Source: Fusibacter ferrireducens (GTDB taxonomy: Bacteria > Bacillota > Clostridia > Peptostreptococcales > Acidaminobacteraceae). Taken from it: a DNA stretch of 64,000 nucleotides. Under the pieces are notes generated by a model. That model did not search any database. It had not been told where the DNA came from and worked only from the letters and a program-made list of their open reading frames with translations. The DNA lies in the NCBI RefSeq assembly GCF_015352425.1, contig NZ_JADKNH010000001.1:529790-593789 (forward strand), written 5' to 3'. Of the stretch, positions 27,879 through 35,056 are shown one piece after another (the first letter of the stretch is position 1; the number at the start of each line of letters is the position of its first letter). A program made the position numbers and the translations under genes.

Positions 27879-28769
27879 CTAATATGAATATAAATATCCC
27901 GGTTCTCCACCATGCCAATTCCCAGCTTTTCCAGTTGGATTAGCGATGTTCAAGTATTTAAAACATTGTTTAGAATCAATCCATTCTACGCTGGTCGTAT
28001 ATTTTGAGTAACATTTTGTAACCATATTACTTGCTGTTACAAAGTCAACTCGCATTAGATCAGATAGAACCATACTTTCCATCATATCTCTCAATGCATT
28101 ACGATCCAGTAAGCTTAATAAATCCCAGCCGAGGCTGACACAAAACCCGATAACACCACCTCCAATGACACCTTTTATCCCTGCTTTTTTACAAATGAGG
28201 GCGGACGCCGTAGCTGTTGTTCCTGCATTTTTAACCATTTCGAAAAAGCTCTTATCAGTAGACAATGCATATAAAGTGGCTACGACGTTATAGGGTAGAA
28301 AGTCAACTTCCAGCGTATAAACACCAGATATCAGTTCTCCCCACGATAATGGTGTTCCATTTGAAGTCGTATCTCTAACCCATGAAACCCCTTTAGAACC
28401 GGTATAGGTACAACCATTAATTGCCGATCTAGAAGTGACTGATGCAGATTCAAATTCTTGACTGTATCTGCTGAAGACTTGGTATTCTGGGGATTTAAAA
28501 GAATTATTTAGTGCAATTACCCGTTCAAGAGCGTCATACTTTTCTTCGGAACGCCACATAGAGGCCTTTGTCGAGAAAATAGATTCAAAATAGAGATCGA
28601 TATCTTTTTCACTTGAACTGTTAATGATATCCATTGTTAATCCACTTGCTTTTTCCAGATCAATATAGATAGAATCTTTAATATTATTTTCACGTGTATC
28701 TGCTATTGCTAACAAACTTGAATTCATCATTAAAAAAGTGATCAATACTAATGCTAATATTCTTTTCAT
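27879..28769 (-). CDS. Secreted hypothetical protein with glycine-rich hydrophobic segment
   Basis: 296 residues after the ATG at 28769 (AAAGGAG before it). A signal peptide (ends LAIAD) is followed by a hydrophilic region, then GIKGVIGGGVIGFCVSLGWDLL (near 210), a glycine-zipper-like hydrophobic stretch as seen in some bacteriocins and pore-formers, and a C-terminal part with several Cys, Trp and aromatic residues. No family is recognised, so an antimicrobial role is only a possibility. It lies downstream of an ECF sigma/anti-sigma pair and may belong to its regulon. Confidence 0.5.
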   Translation of the reverse strand: MKRILALVLITFLMMNSSLLAIADTRENNIKDSIYIDLEKASGLTMDIINSSSEKDIDLYFESIFSTKASMWRSEEKYDALERVIALNNSFKSPEYQVFSRYSQEFESASVTSRSAINGCTYTGSKGVSWVRDTTSNGTPLSWGELISGVYTLEVDFLPYNVVATLYALSTDKSFFEMVKNAGTTATASALICKKAGIKGVIGGGVIGFCVSLGWDLLSLLDRNALRDMMESMVLSDLMRVDFVTASNMVTKCYSKYTTSVEWIDSKQCFKYLNIANPTGKAGNWHGGEPGYLYSY

Positions 28770-28867
28770 TTTGCTCTCCTTTGATGACAATAATCAATGC
28801 TACTATACATGAGATCATCATTTTTTATAGTTTGAAATTACACAATTCATCTGCCTGTTTTCAGGTT

Positions 28868-29296
28868 TTAATATACCTCTTCGTCAGAAATATAATACAA
28901 GTTATCGACGAGTATACTGTCTCTGTACACATATCCAAATACTTTATATCGATATGAATGGTTCTTCACAACATACCAGCTTTTATTCCAGCTGTTTATT
29001 TGGGCATATTCTGTTTTTGACCAAGACTTAATGGTTTGCCAAGAACCATCTTTGTATTGTTGAAGATAACCGTTAATGACTATTTTGTCTGCATCTTCTG
29101 TGTTTATGTAGGTAGCTGCTTGCGCTTTTCCTGATGAAGATATGGCAAAATTATTATTAAATAAACTTGTACTCACAAACCTAGTGGTCACTTCAAGTGG
29201 TTGTTTCAACTCCGTTCCTGCAAATACAGATGTAGACAGTGCATTGAGTAGTATAACAATCAAAAGCAGTGAAGACATTCTTGATCTTTTGTTCAT
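28868..29296 (-). CDS. Small secreted beta-sandwich protein, hypothetical
   Basis: 142 residues: signal peptide (ends VFAG) and a beta-rich domain (NFAISSSGKAQAATYI, GSWQTIKSWSKTE, SYRYKVFGYVYR). The pattern 'ISSSGxAxxxxxI ... GSWxTIKSW ... YRxKVxxxxY' is shared with small exported clostridial proteins (DUF6147-like, from memory). Its GGAGGG ribosome-binding site lies inside an 11-bp perfect hairpin (see 29299-29343). Confidence 0.55.
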   Translation of the reverse strand: MNKRSRMSSLLLIVILLNALSTSVFAGTELKQPLEVTTRFVSTSLFNNNFAISSSGKAQAATYINTEDADKIVINGYLQQYKDGSWQTIKSWSKTEYAQINSWNKSWYVVKNHSYRYKVFGYVYRDSILVDNLYYISDEEVY

Positions 29297-29298
29297 AT

Positions 29299-29343
29299 AA
29301 AATCCCTCCTTTCATCATATATAACAAATTATGGAGGGATTTT
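29299..29343 (-). promoter_or_regulatory. Perfect 11-bp inverted repeat burying a ribosome binding site
   Basis: AAAATCCCTCC and GGAGGGATTTT pair exactly across a 23-nt loop in the minus-strand transcript. The second arm contains the Shine-Dalgarno of the 28868-29296 gene, seven bases before its ATG. It could be a terminator for the anti-sigma gene, an SD-sequestering switch, or both. Confidence 0.6.
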
Positions 29344-29361
29344 GTTGCATGTTTTTTGAAA

Positions 29362-30099
29362 TTAATTATTTTTTTTCAAACTTCTTGCTATTTTTAGCAT
29401 TTCTTCTTTACTTGCATAACCTTTCAGATTTAAAATCCTATCAAAATCTACCCATGCAATCATGACTCTGTCCTCTTTTTGGATGAGGAGTCCTTTAACG
29501 CCGTTGATATCTACCTCTGCTACTTCAGCGCCCTCTGTATCAATCTGATTGGATGAGTTGCTGTCAGATTGAGCAAAAATAATTGTTTTATTGTCATTGA
29601 CATAATAGAGATATAGCATACTGCTTAGATCATCCAAATGGCTATAAGTATACCCTTTAGGAAGATATTCTGGGTAGCAGTAACTTTCACGATTAATTTG
29701 AGGCACATATATAGAATTATCCGCGGATATTTCATCTATAACTTGAATCTCCGTATATTTTTCTTTGTTTTCAATAAACATGTTAAATACGCGAGTTCGT
29801 ATAGACTCAACAGAAAACGTGATCACTGACAGCACTGTAATTAGTGCAGCAACAATTAGAGCAACACGAAATGAACGCCTTCGCATCCGTTGAGTAAAAG
29901 CTTTCTTTTTTATAGATTTCTCCAAATTCTTATTGTACTCATGAAACCATTTGTCTAGAGATTCTGGCACTTCTATTGTACGATATGTTTCTTTATTCGC
30001 TTCTAAAGTACCAATGAGATTTTCAATATAGGCTTCTCCTATGGCTTTGTAGTAGATTTCCATTAATTCTTTATTCGTATTTGGATTATTCTCTTTCAT
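29362..30099 (-). CDS. DUF4367-containing anti-sigma-like membrane protein
   Basis: 245 residues: a cytoplasmic N-terminal portion (1-75), one membrane helix (about 80-98, VALIVAALITVLSVITF) and an extracellular DUF4367-like domain (EYLPKGYTY, INGVKGLLIQKEDRVMIAWVD). Proteins of this layout encoded next to ECF sigma factors act as membrane anti-sigma factors. The gene overlaps the sigma gene by 14 bases, which supports a 1:1 partner role. Confidence 0.7.
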   Translation of the reverse strand: MKENNPNTNKELMEIYYKAIGEAYIENLIGTLEANKETYRTIEVPESLDKWFHEYNKNLEKSIKKKAFTQRMRRRSFRVALIVAALITVLSVITFSVESIRTRVFNMFIENKEKYTEIQVIDEISADNSIYVPQINRESYCYPEYLPKGYTYSHLDDLSSMLYLYYVNDNKTIIFAQSDSNSSNQIDTEGAEVAEVDINGVKGLLIQKEDRVMIAWVDFDRILNLKGYASKEEMLKIARSLKKNN

Positions 30100-30643
30100 A
30101 ATCTACACCACCAAGAATTTTTTGAAGCGCTTTTTTTGCTCTATGTAATTTACTGCGCACACTGGATTCCGTTATTGACAATAATTCGCTGATTTCAGTA
30201 TTTGTAAGTTCATGGACATATTTTAATGTCATGATTTCTGCATATTCTTCTTTGACTAGAGCAAGCTTTTGGGCAATTTCCTTATTTTGGTCTAGTCTTA
30301 AAACCACGGATTCAGGTGAAAAATCATCATTGTCTTCTAAAACATTTTCTAGTTCTTGTATATTTGCCATATTATAGAGCTTTCTTCTAGAGTACACATT
30401 AAAAGAAAGATTCTTAACTATGATAACAATTAAACCTCTTGTTTTGTTGCACTTTACATCTAAATTTTTATGAATGTACGGAGTTACCTTAATAAAAGCA
30501 CTCTGAACAACATCTTCAGCTTCATGTGGATCATTGAGAATACTATTGGATATTGCGAACAGTTCTTTGCTATATAAGTGGTACATTTCTTCCAATTTTG
30601 TCCGCGTTACCTCGCATTCGATAGCCGATAAAAATATGAGAAT
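30086..30643 (-). CDS. ECF RNA polymerase sigma factor (probable AUU start)
   Basis: 185 residues if translation starts at ATT 30643-30641; 169 residues from TTG at 30595. Sigma2 is visible (LYSKELFAISNSILNDPHEAEDVVQSAFIKV) and sigma4 (ALVKEEYAEIMTLKYVHELTNTEISELLSITESSVRSKLHRAKKAL). Related clostridial sigma factors, as I recall them, begin with MLxFLSMIE-type residues 18-20 before the LYxLY block. Here that stretch (LIFLSAIECEVTRTKLEEMYHLY) is encoded upstream of TTG and is preceded by AAAGGGGG seven bases before ATT. No ATG/GTG/TTG exists between the in-frame stop (30664-30662) and 30595. Confidence 0.75.
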   Translation of the reverse strand: MLIFLSAIECEVTRTKLEEMYHLYSKELFAISNSILNDPHEAEDVVQSAFIKVTPYIHKNLDVKCNKTRGLIVIIVKNLSFNVYSRRKLYNMANIQELENVLEDNDDFSPESVVLRLDQNKEIAQKLALVKEEYAEIMTLKYVHELTNTEISELLSITESSVRSKLHRAKKALQKILGGVDYERE

Positions 30644-30669
30644 AAGATTACCCCCTTTATGCTATGCGT

Positions 30670-30698
30670 ATTGTATCTTCCACCACGATTTGTCCAAA
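30670..30698 (-). promoter_or_regulatory. Putative promoter of the sigma/anti-sigma genes
   Basis: Minus-strand TTGGAC, 16-base spacer, TACAAT (30675-30670). The -35 is a weak match. The transcript would have a leader of only about 10 bases before the AAAGGGGG ribosome binding site. Confidence 0.4.
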
Positions 30699-30763
30699 TT
30701 GTGGAAAGCTGTTCAAACTTTTAATCACATCATCTCTTACAGGGTCATTATCTGAAATAAGGT

Positions 30764-31375
30764 CTATGTGTCTTCACCAACTTCAAACGCTCTTATATGT
30801 AAGCCAAAACGCTCTACTAATGGTCTTAGATTTTCGATACTTTCACGATTCTTGCTGTATATCGACATACTACAGTCAAAAGAACCTCTAACGACCACTT
30901 CTAAATCTATAAAATGAAATAGCATAAAGGCTTGCTCTCTGATGTTTATTTGAACAAGCATTTTCAATAAATCGAAATCATCTACTAAAAAATAATCTGT
31001 TACTTCAGCATTATTTAAGTGTAGCATTTGATTTACCCATAAATGTTTTTCATATCGGTCGAGTTCTTCCAGTATATTTAGATGCTCGTAATCTTTTAAA
31101 GCCTTATAATCCATTTGAACAACTAACTTGGACTTCTGAGTCATATTGAACAAGGTGTAAAACAAATCAACGTACTTGTGCTCGTTTTTTAAATTCAAAT
31201 CTCTAAAATCAAAATTCTGTTGTTCTACCTCTTCTAGAGTCAATATACGTGGAAATAAGTCTATCATGCCAGACGCAAAGTGCTTATAGACGTCATCTTC
31301 ATCTAAGCGAATGTCTAATAATGTCTTCTTGTATTTTTCAACCTCTATCTCATTAACAATTTCTAATAATTTCAT
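30764..31375 (-). CDS. Hypothetical protein
   Basis: 203 residues, soluble and acidic, alternating helices and strands; no motif recognised. GGGGAG supports the ATG at 31375 (ORF open to 31411). Confidence 0.5.
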   Translation of the reverse strand: MKLLEIVNEIEVEKYKKTLLDIRLDEDDVYKHFASGMIDLFPRILTLEEVEQQNFDFRDLNLKNEHKYVDLFYTLFNMTQKSKLVVQMDYKALKDYEHLNILEELDRYEKHLWVNQMLHLNNAEVTDYFLVDDFDLLKMLVQINIREQAFMLFHFIDLEVVVRGSFDCSMSIYSKNRESIENLRPLVERFGLHIRAFEVGEDT

Positions 31376-31436
31376 TTTCTCCCCACTTATCAATGTCTGT
31401 ACGTAAACCATTTTTTTATCCTAAATAATGCTCCTG

Positions 31437-31886
31437 TCAATTCTGCGGTACGGTTAAGTTATACTTGTACGTAAGATATAACCTATTGATTTCATCAAAC
31501 ACAGCAGCACTCAATTTATATTTTGTGCCATCTATATTGATCAGGTTATTTTCGGAAATGAGAAAACCCATTTCTCTGTCATCATTGTAAAATGCAATAT
31601 ACAATGGCCGATCTAGTGTACAATCTGTACATTCTATTAAAGCATTTTCGTTAAACAGATCTTTAACTTGATTTATAATTTCAGGATCTGTTATTTGGAT
31701 GCCCTCTCTACTTGGAATGGAAATACTTATCTGGTTCGTGTGCTCAATTTTCAAGATGATTTTATTTTGATCATCAATTAATACGATTGCTCCATTATGA
31801 AATGCGCTAAAGGGTCCAAATACGAAAAAGACGATTAAAACCACAATAGCCAAGATAATCTTAAAAAACAGTTTATAATTTTTCAT
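31437..31886 (-). CDS. Membrane-anchored hypothetical protein
   Basis: 149 residues: N-terminal anchor (5-27) and an exported beta-rich domain with CTDCTLDRPLYIAFYND, holding two Cys that could pair. GGAG precedes the ATG. No family recognised. Confidence 0.5.
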   Translation of the reverse strand: MKNYKLFFKIILAIVVLIVFFVFGPFSAFHNGAIVLIDDQNKIILKIEHTNQISISIPSREGIQITDPEIINQVKDLFNENALIECTDCTLDRPLYIAFYNDDREMGFLISENNLINIDGTKYKLSAAVFDEINRLYLTYKYNLTVPQN

Positions 31887-31983
31887 TAAAATCGCTCCAT
31901 TATGCCGTTTCTAATAAAGTCTTACTTAAAATCAACGCAACCTATATAATTCTTTCTTTAGATTCTGTCACCATTTCAACTGA

Positions 31984-32409
31984 CTATTTATCTTTTGTTG
32001 GAAATCTTTCGTATTTATCTACGTTTTCTAAAGATTCATCCCAATTTGCTTTGTTGGACATAAAGATATGACCATCAGGTTTTTTATCTAGTTTGCTATC
32101 TAAACTTCCTGCCGGGACAACGACCAATGAGCCATCCATTTGTAAATTAGGTAATGCTGAGCCGCAGATACTGCAAAAACCTTTCACATGATTTGTATCT
32201 TCCAATTGATAGGTTTTCACATGCTCTTTACCTTTGAGCCATATTAACTCTGCATGGGTTGAAAATAAATTTGCGGCATGTGCTGACCCCGAATCCTTTC
32301 TACAATATTTACAATGACATAAATAAAAATCTTCAAATTCTCCAGTTATTTTAAATTTTACGGATTTGCATAAACATGAGCCTAAATATTCCACTTGGCA
32401 TACCTCCAT
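31984..32409 (-). CDS. GFA/CENP-V family zinc protein
   Basis: 141 residues. The GFA domain is clear: GSCLCKSVKFKI, CHCKYCRKDSGSA, and GFCSICGSALPN supply the zinc-binding cysteines of the glutathione-dependent formaldehyde-activating enzyme family. Most members have unknown substrates. TTGGAGAA supports the ATG at 32409 (ORF open to 32463). It abuts the GNAT gene. A decayed copy of its 5' end is at 38983-39065. Confidence 0.85.
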   Translation of the reverse strand: MEVCQVEYLGSCLCKSVKFKITGEFEDFYLCHCKYCRKDSGSAHAANLFSTHAELIWLKGKEHVKTYQLEDTNHVKGFCSICGSALPNLQMDGSLVVVPAGSLDSKLDKKPDGHIFMSNKANWDESLENVDKYERFPTKDK

Positions 32410-32463
32410 TTCTCCAATGATTGTGTTGTCTCTATTTTCTGTGCTAATGTGATAGAACGACAA

Positions 32464-32967
32464 TTATGACTTAATGTGATATTTCTTTACCATTCCTTGC
32501 TCTGGCCACTCTATATCTCCTGCATATTGCATCCCAATTTTAATTAATACTTTATCAGAGGCTACATTTTCATAGTTAACCGCGGCTAAGACCTCGTCAA
32601 GATTTAACTGGTTCAATCCAAATTCTAAGATCGCTTTTGCAGCCTCAACGGCATAACCATTTCCCCAATATTGCTTATCATAACCATACAATATTTCTAA
32701 TCCGTCTAAAATGCTGCAATACTGAAAACCACAATAGCCGATATACTCGTTTGTCGCTTTTAAAACGACGGCGTATTCTTTTGCTGTGTCATCAAAATTT
32801 TCACATCTCTTTAAGTGTTTTTCATAAGCTTCATCACGCGCTAACTTTGTGACACCACCTGTAAATTGAGTTACAGTCTCATCTCTTCTCATTTTCCATA
32901 TAGAGTTAAAATCCTCTATAATAGGATCTCTAATAATTAATCTTTCTGTTTCAAGATATACTTTCAT
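32464..32967 (-). CDS. GNAT acetyltransferase
   Basis: 167 residues, RimJ/RimL-type: TERLIIRDPIIEDFNSIWKMR, GYCGFQYCSILDGLEILYGYDKQYWGNGYAVEAAKAIL and NVASDKVLIKIGMQYAGDI. The acetyl-CoA loop is YWGNGYA. Substrate unknown. Its last 36 codons or so recur in decayed form at 39074-39173. Confidence 0.85.
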   Translation of the reverse strand: MKVYLETERLIIRDPIIEDFNSIWKMRRDETVTQFTGGVTKLARDEAYEKHLKRCENFDDTAKEYAVVLKATNEYIGYCGFQYCSILDGLEILYGYDKQYWGNGYAVEAAKAILEFGLNQLNLDEVLAAVNYENVASDKVLIKIGMQYAGDIEWPEQGMVKKYHIKS

Positions 32968-33058
32968 GTGATTTTTTGCCTTTCTAAAACATTTAATTAG
33001 GAAAGTTTCTCATAAGTTCGCGAAGATGTTGAGGATTACCTAAGTCGTCTTGGAAATT

Positions 33059-33616
33059 TCAAGCTGATTCAAGTGCGTCACTTATGAAGTCATATACTTT
33101 TGCCATTTCTTCTTCGTAGTGTGTTTGAATCATAAAACAGCTTATTTCAGCAGCTTCACATTTCTTCATCAAATTCGTGTGATCATGAATAAATACCTCC
33201 TGTGGACGATCTTCTTCATAGTCTCTTGATTCTGCAATATGTCTGTACTTTATAATGCCAGAATTATAATTTGCCTGAATATACGATTCTGAAAAGCATA
33301 TAAACACAGGCAGTATGTGATCGCAATAGTCTTGAGACAAATCTTTTAAATACTCAGGGAATATGTAAGCGCCTTCAATGACTAAGTCTTGCTTGTTTTC
33401 TATAGCGGTCATGATGATCCCTTTCAGTATGGGCCAAAGCTTCTCACCTATATGCTCATCCGCATCTAATGGCGTAAACCCACAGTTTATATCTGCTCGG
33501 TATAAACCCATTTTTATGTGATCTATAGAGTAATAAGAAATATGATGATTCTCCAGTATCTTTTGAGACAACAATGTTTTTCCAGTACAACTGGCGCCAC
33601 TTATTAATATTACCAT
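33059..33616 (-). CDS. P-loop ATP-binding (kinase-like) protein
   Basis: 185 residues. Walker A GASCTGKT (6-13), then SIDHIKMGLY, LVIEGAYIFP (Walker-B-like) and EERPQEVF-type segment. It looks like a small-molecule or 2-phosphoglycerate-kinase-like P-loop protein, similar in plan to 21639-22280. Substrate unknown. Part of its 3' half recurs in decayed form at 39256-39345. Confidence 0.7.
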   Translation of the reverse strand: MVILISGASCTGKTLLSQKILENHHISYYSIDHIKMGLYRADINCGFTPLDADEHIGEKLWPILKGIIMTAIENKQDLVIEGAYIFPEYLKDLSQDYCDHILPVFICFSESYIQANYNSGIIKYRHIAESRDYEEDRPQEVFIHDHTNLMKKCEAAEISCFMIQTHYEEEMAKVYDFISDALESA

Positions 33617-33655
33617 AACTTTCTCCTGCGACTTACAATTTCGATAAATTTGTCA

Positions 33656-33850
33656 CTACAACACCTTGCGACCTTCGTATTTGCCATCAACATAATCCTT
33701 TGCTGATTTCAAACTACAGTTAGTCAACGCTCTACATCTTTTGATCGCTTTTATCTTTTCACCCTCTTTTATTAGTTCACAAAAGATTTCATCTTTATCT
33801 ACTAGAGCAAAATTGACTAATGTAGGTTTTTTATTTTGAATGCCTAACAC
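33656..33850 (-). CDS. Small protein resembling the ribosomal L7/L12 C-terminal domain
   Basis: 64 residues. KIKAIKRCRALTNCSLKSAKDYVDG matches the helix pattern of the L7/L12 C-terminal domain (IxVIKxVRxxTGLGLKEAKxLV). This stand-alone module occurs in small Firmicute proteins of unknown role. It starts with GTG at 33850, which shares its G with the TAG of the upstream 42-codon membrane gene (TAGTG), so it is translationally coupled. Confidence 0.6.
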   Translation of the reverse strand: MLGIQNKKPTLVNFALVDKDEIFCELIKEGEKIKAIKRCRALTNCSLKSAKDYVDGKYEGRKVL

Positions 33851-33978
33851 TAAAAGGCAAATCCTAATGCAGTAAACGAAAACCCTAGTACTGTTTCCTT
33901 TGCGATAAATTGAGCTATGGCTGCTAAAAAGAATACGCCTGAAGCTACTAAATAACCTCTATTAACTTTTCTAATCAT
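33850..33978 (-). CDS. 42-residue membrane protein
   Basis: A short gene behind an excellent site, AGGAGG before the ATG at 33978. The product starts MIRKVNRGY and has one or two hydrophobic segments (LVASGVFFLAAIAQFIA, VLGFSFTALGFAF). Its stop overlaps the GTG of the L7/L12-like gene, so the pair is coupled. No family recognised. Confidence 0.6.
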   Translation of the reverse strand: MIRKVNRGYLVASGVFFLAAIAQFIAKETVLGFSFTALGFAF

Positions 33979-34016
33979 TTGGTCCTCCTACGAATGATAT
34001 GATCCGTTAGACAATA

Positions 34017-34042
34017 AGCCAATGGCTTTATAACCACTGGCT
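34017..34042 (-). terminator. Possible hairpin terminator
   Basis: AGCCAGTGG ... CCATTGGCT stem (one G-U) downstream of the 34056-34217 gene. The T-tract is weak. Confidence 0.35.
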
Positions 34043-34055
34043 CTATGGGTACCAA

Positions 34056-34217
34056 CTATTCACTGTGCTTTTTCATTTTTAACTTAACAGAAACTAAAAG
34101 TATAACGACAATTGTCAATGGGATTAACAAACTATATGATTTCAAGCTAAAGCTCTCTTCAATACCGCTTACAACTATGTAGAATAGAACGCCCATTAGA
34201 ATATTTTTGTAATTCAT
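34056..34217 (-). CDS. 53-residue membrane protein
   Basis: A short gene with AAAGGGGAC before the ATG at 34217. The product MNYKNILMGV... has two hydrophobic segments (LMGVLFYIVVSGI and LLIPLTIVVILLVSV) and a basic tail (KLKMKKHSE). No family recognised. Confidence 0.55.
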   Translation of the reverse strand: MNYKNILMGVLFYIVVSGIEESFSLKSYSLLIPLTIVVILLVSVKLKMKKHSE

Positions 34218-34302
34218 TTCTTGTCCCCTTTGCATATTTGATCAGTCAATTATAATTAAAACATAATAGTGTGGATGATACAATATCTTTTAGGTTGAAC
34301 TT

Positions 34303-34920
34303 TCAATCAAATAGGGTATATTTTACATCGTTGACTATAGAATCTACACACATTTTGAGTTGTTCTTTTGTCACTCTACCAGAAGATAATGTTGGTAATT
34401 TATCCATCTCAAAAAAACCACTCTCTTCGGTTTCTACGTTAGCTTTAAAACTACCCTCTTTTACTTCACATTGGACGAATGCCTTGTAAACGCCATATGC
34501 CGTTACAGGCTGATTATGCATATTTCTATTTAATAGAGCAATGAGTTTGATCGGTTTTACAACTAACCCAGCCTCTTCCTCTATTTCTTTCATTACATTT
34601 TCTTTGATGGATAGATTATAATCTGCCCACCCCCCTGGCAGTGACCACTTGCCATCGGATTTCTCTCTTACTAATAAAATTTTATGATCTGTATATATAA
34701 CACCTCTTACATCTACTTTTGGGGTTTGATAGCCTTTTTCATTACAGAATAGGTCTTTTATTTTCTTTTGATCCATGTCTGTGTATTCATGAATAATTTC
34801 CACAGAAATATCGCGAATTCTTTGAAATCTTTCTTTATCAAAAGCATCTTTTGTATACGTTAACCCATTTTGTGCAATGGATTGCAATTCTTTTGACCAT
34901 GTTAACCACTTTGGTTCCAT
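34303..34920 (-). CDS. NUDIX hydrolase with N-terminal NUDIX-associated domain
   Basis: 205 residues: an N-terminal helical domain (WLTWSKELQSIAQNGLTYT, 5-60) as in the YjhB-type subfamily, then the NUDIX domain (about 70-190). The Nudix box GWADYNLSIKENVMKEIEEEAG (from about 108) keeps the catalytic EIEEEAG but has Leu where the consensus GX5E has Glu; a few relatives have this too (from memory). It likely cleaves a nucleoside diphosphate-linked compound such as ADP-ribose. AAAGGAG precedes the ATG. Confidence 0.85.
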   Translation of the reverse strand: MEPKWLTWSKELQSIAQNGLTYTKDAFDKERFQRIRDISVEIIHEYTDMDQKKIKDLFCNEKGYQTPKVDVRGVIYTDHKILLVREKSDGKWSLPGGWADYNLSIKENVMKEIEEEAGLVVKPIKLIALLNRNMHNQPVTAYGVYKAFVQCEVKEGSFKANVETEESGFFEMDKLPTLSSGRVTKEQLKMCVDSIVNDVKYTLFD

Positions 34921-35056
34921 TTTATTCTCCTTTGTATAATAAACTTGTTGTTGATAAAATGCTTAAATTGGTTTTGTATTCAAATGTTCTGGATATTGAG
35001 ACAATCACACTACCATACAACGATTTCGATTGATATTCTTCTTTAGATTTTTCAAA

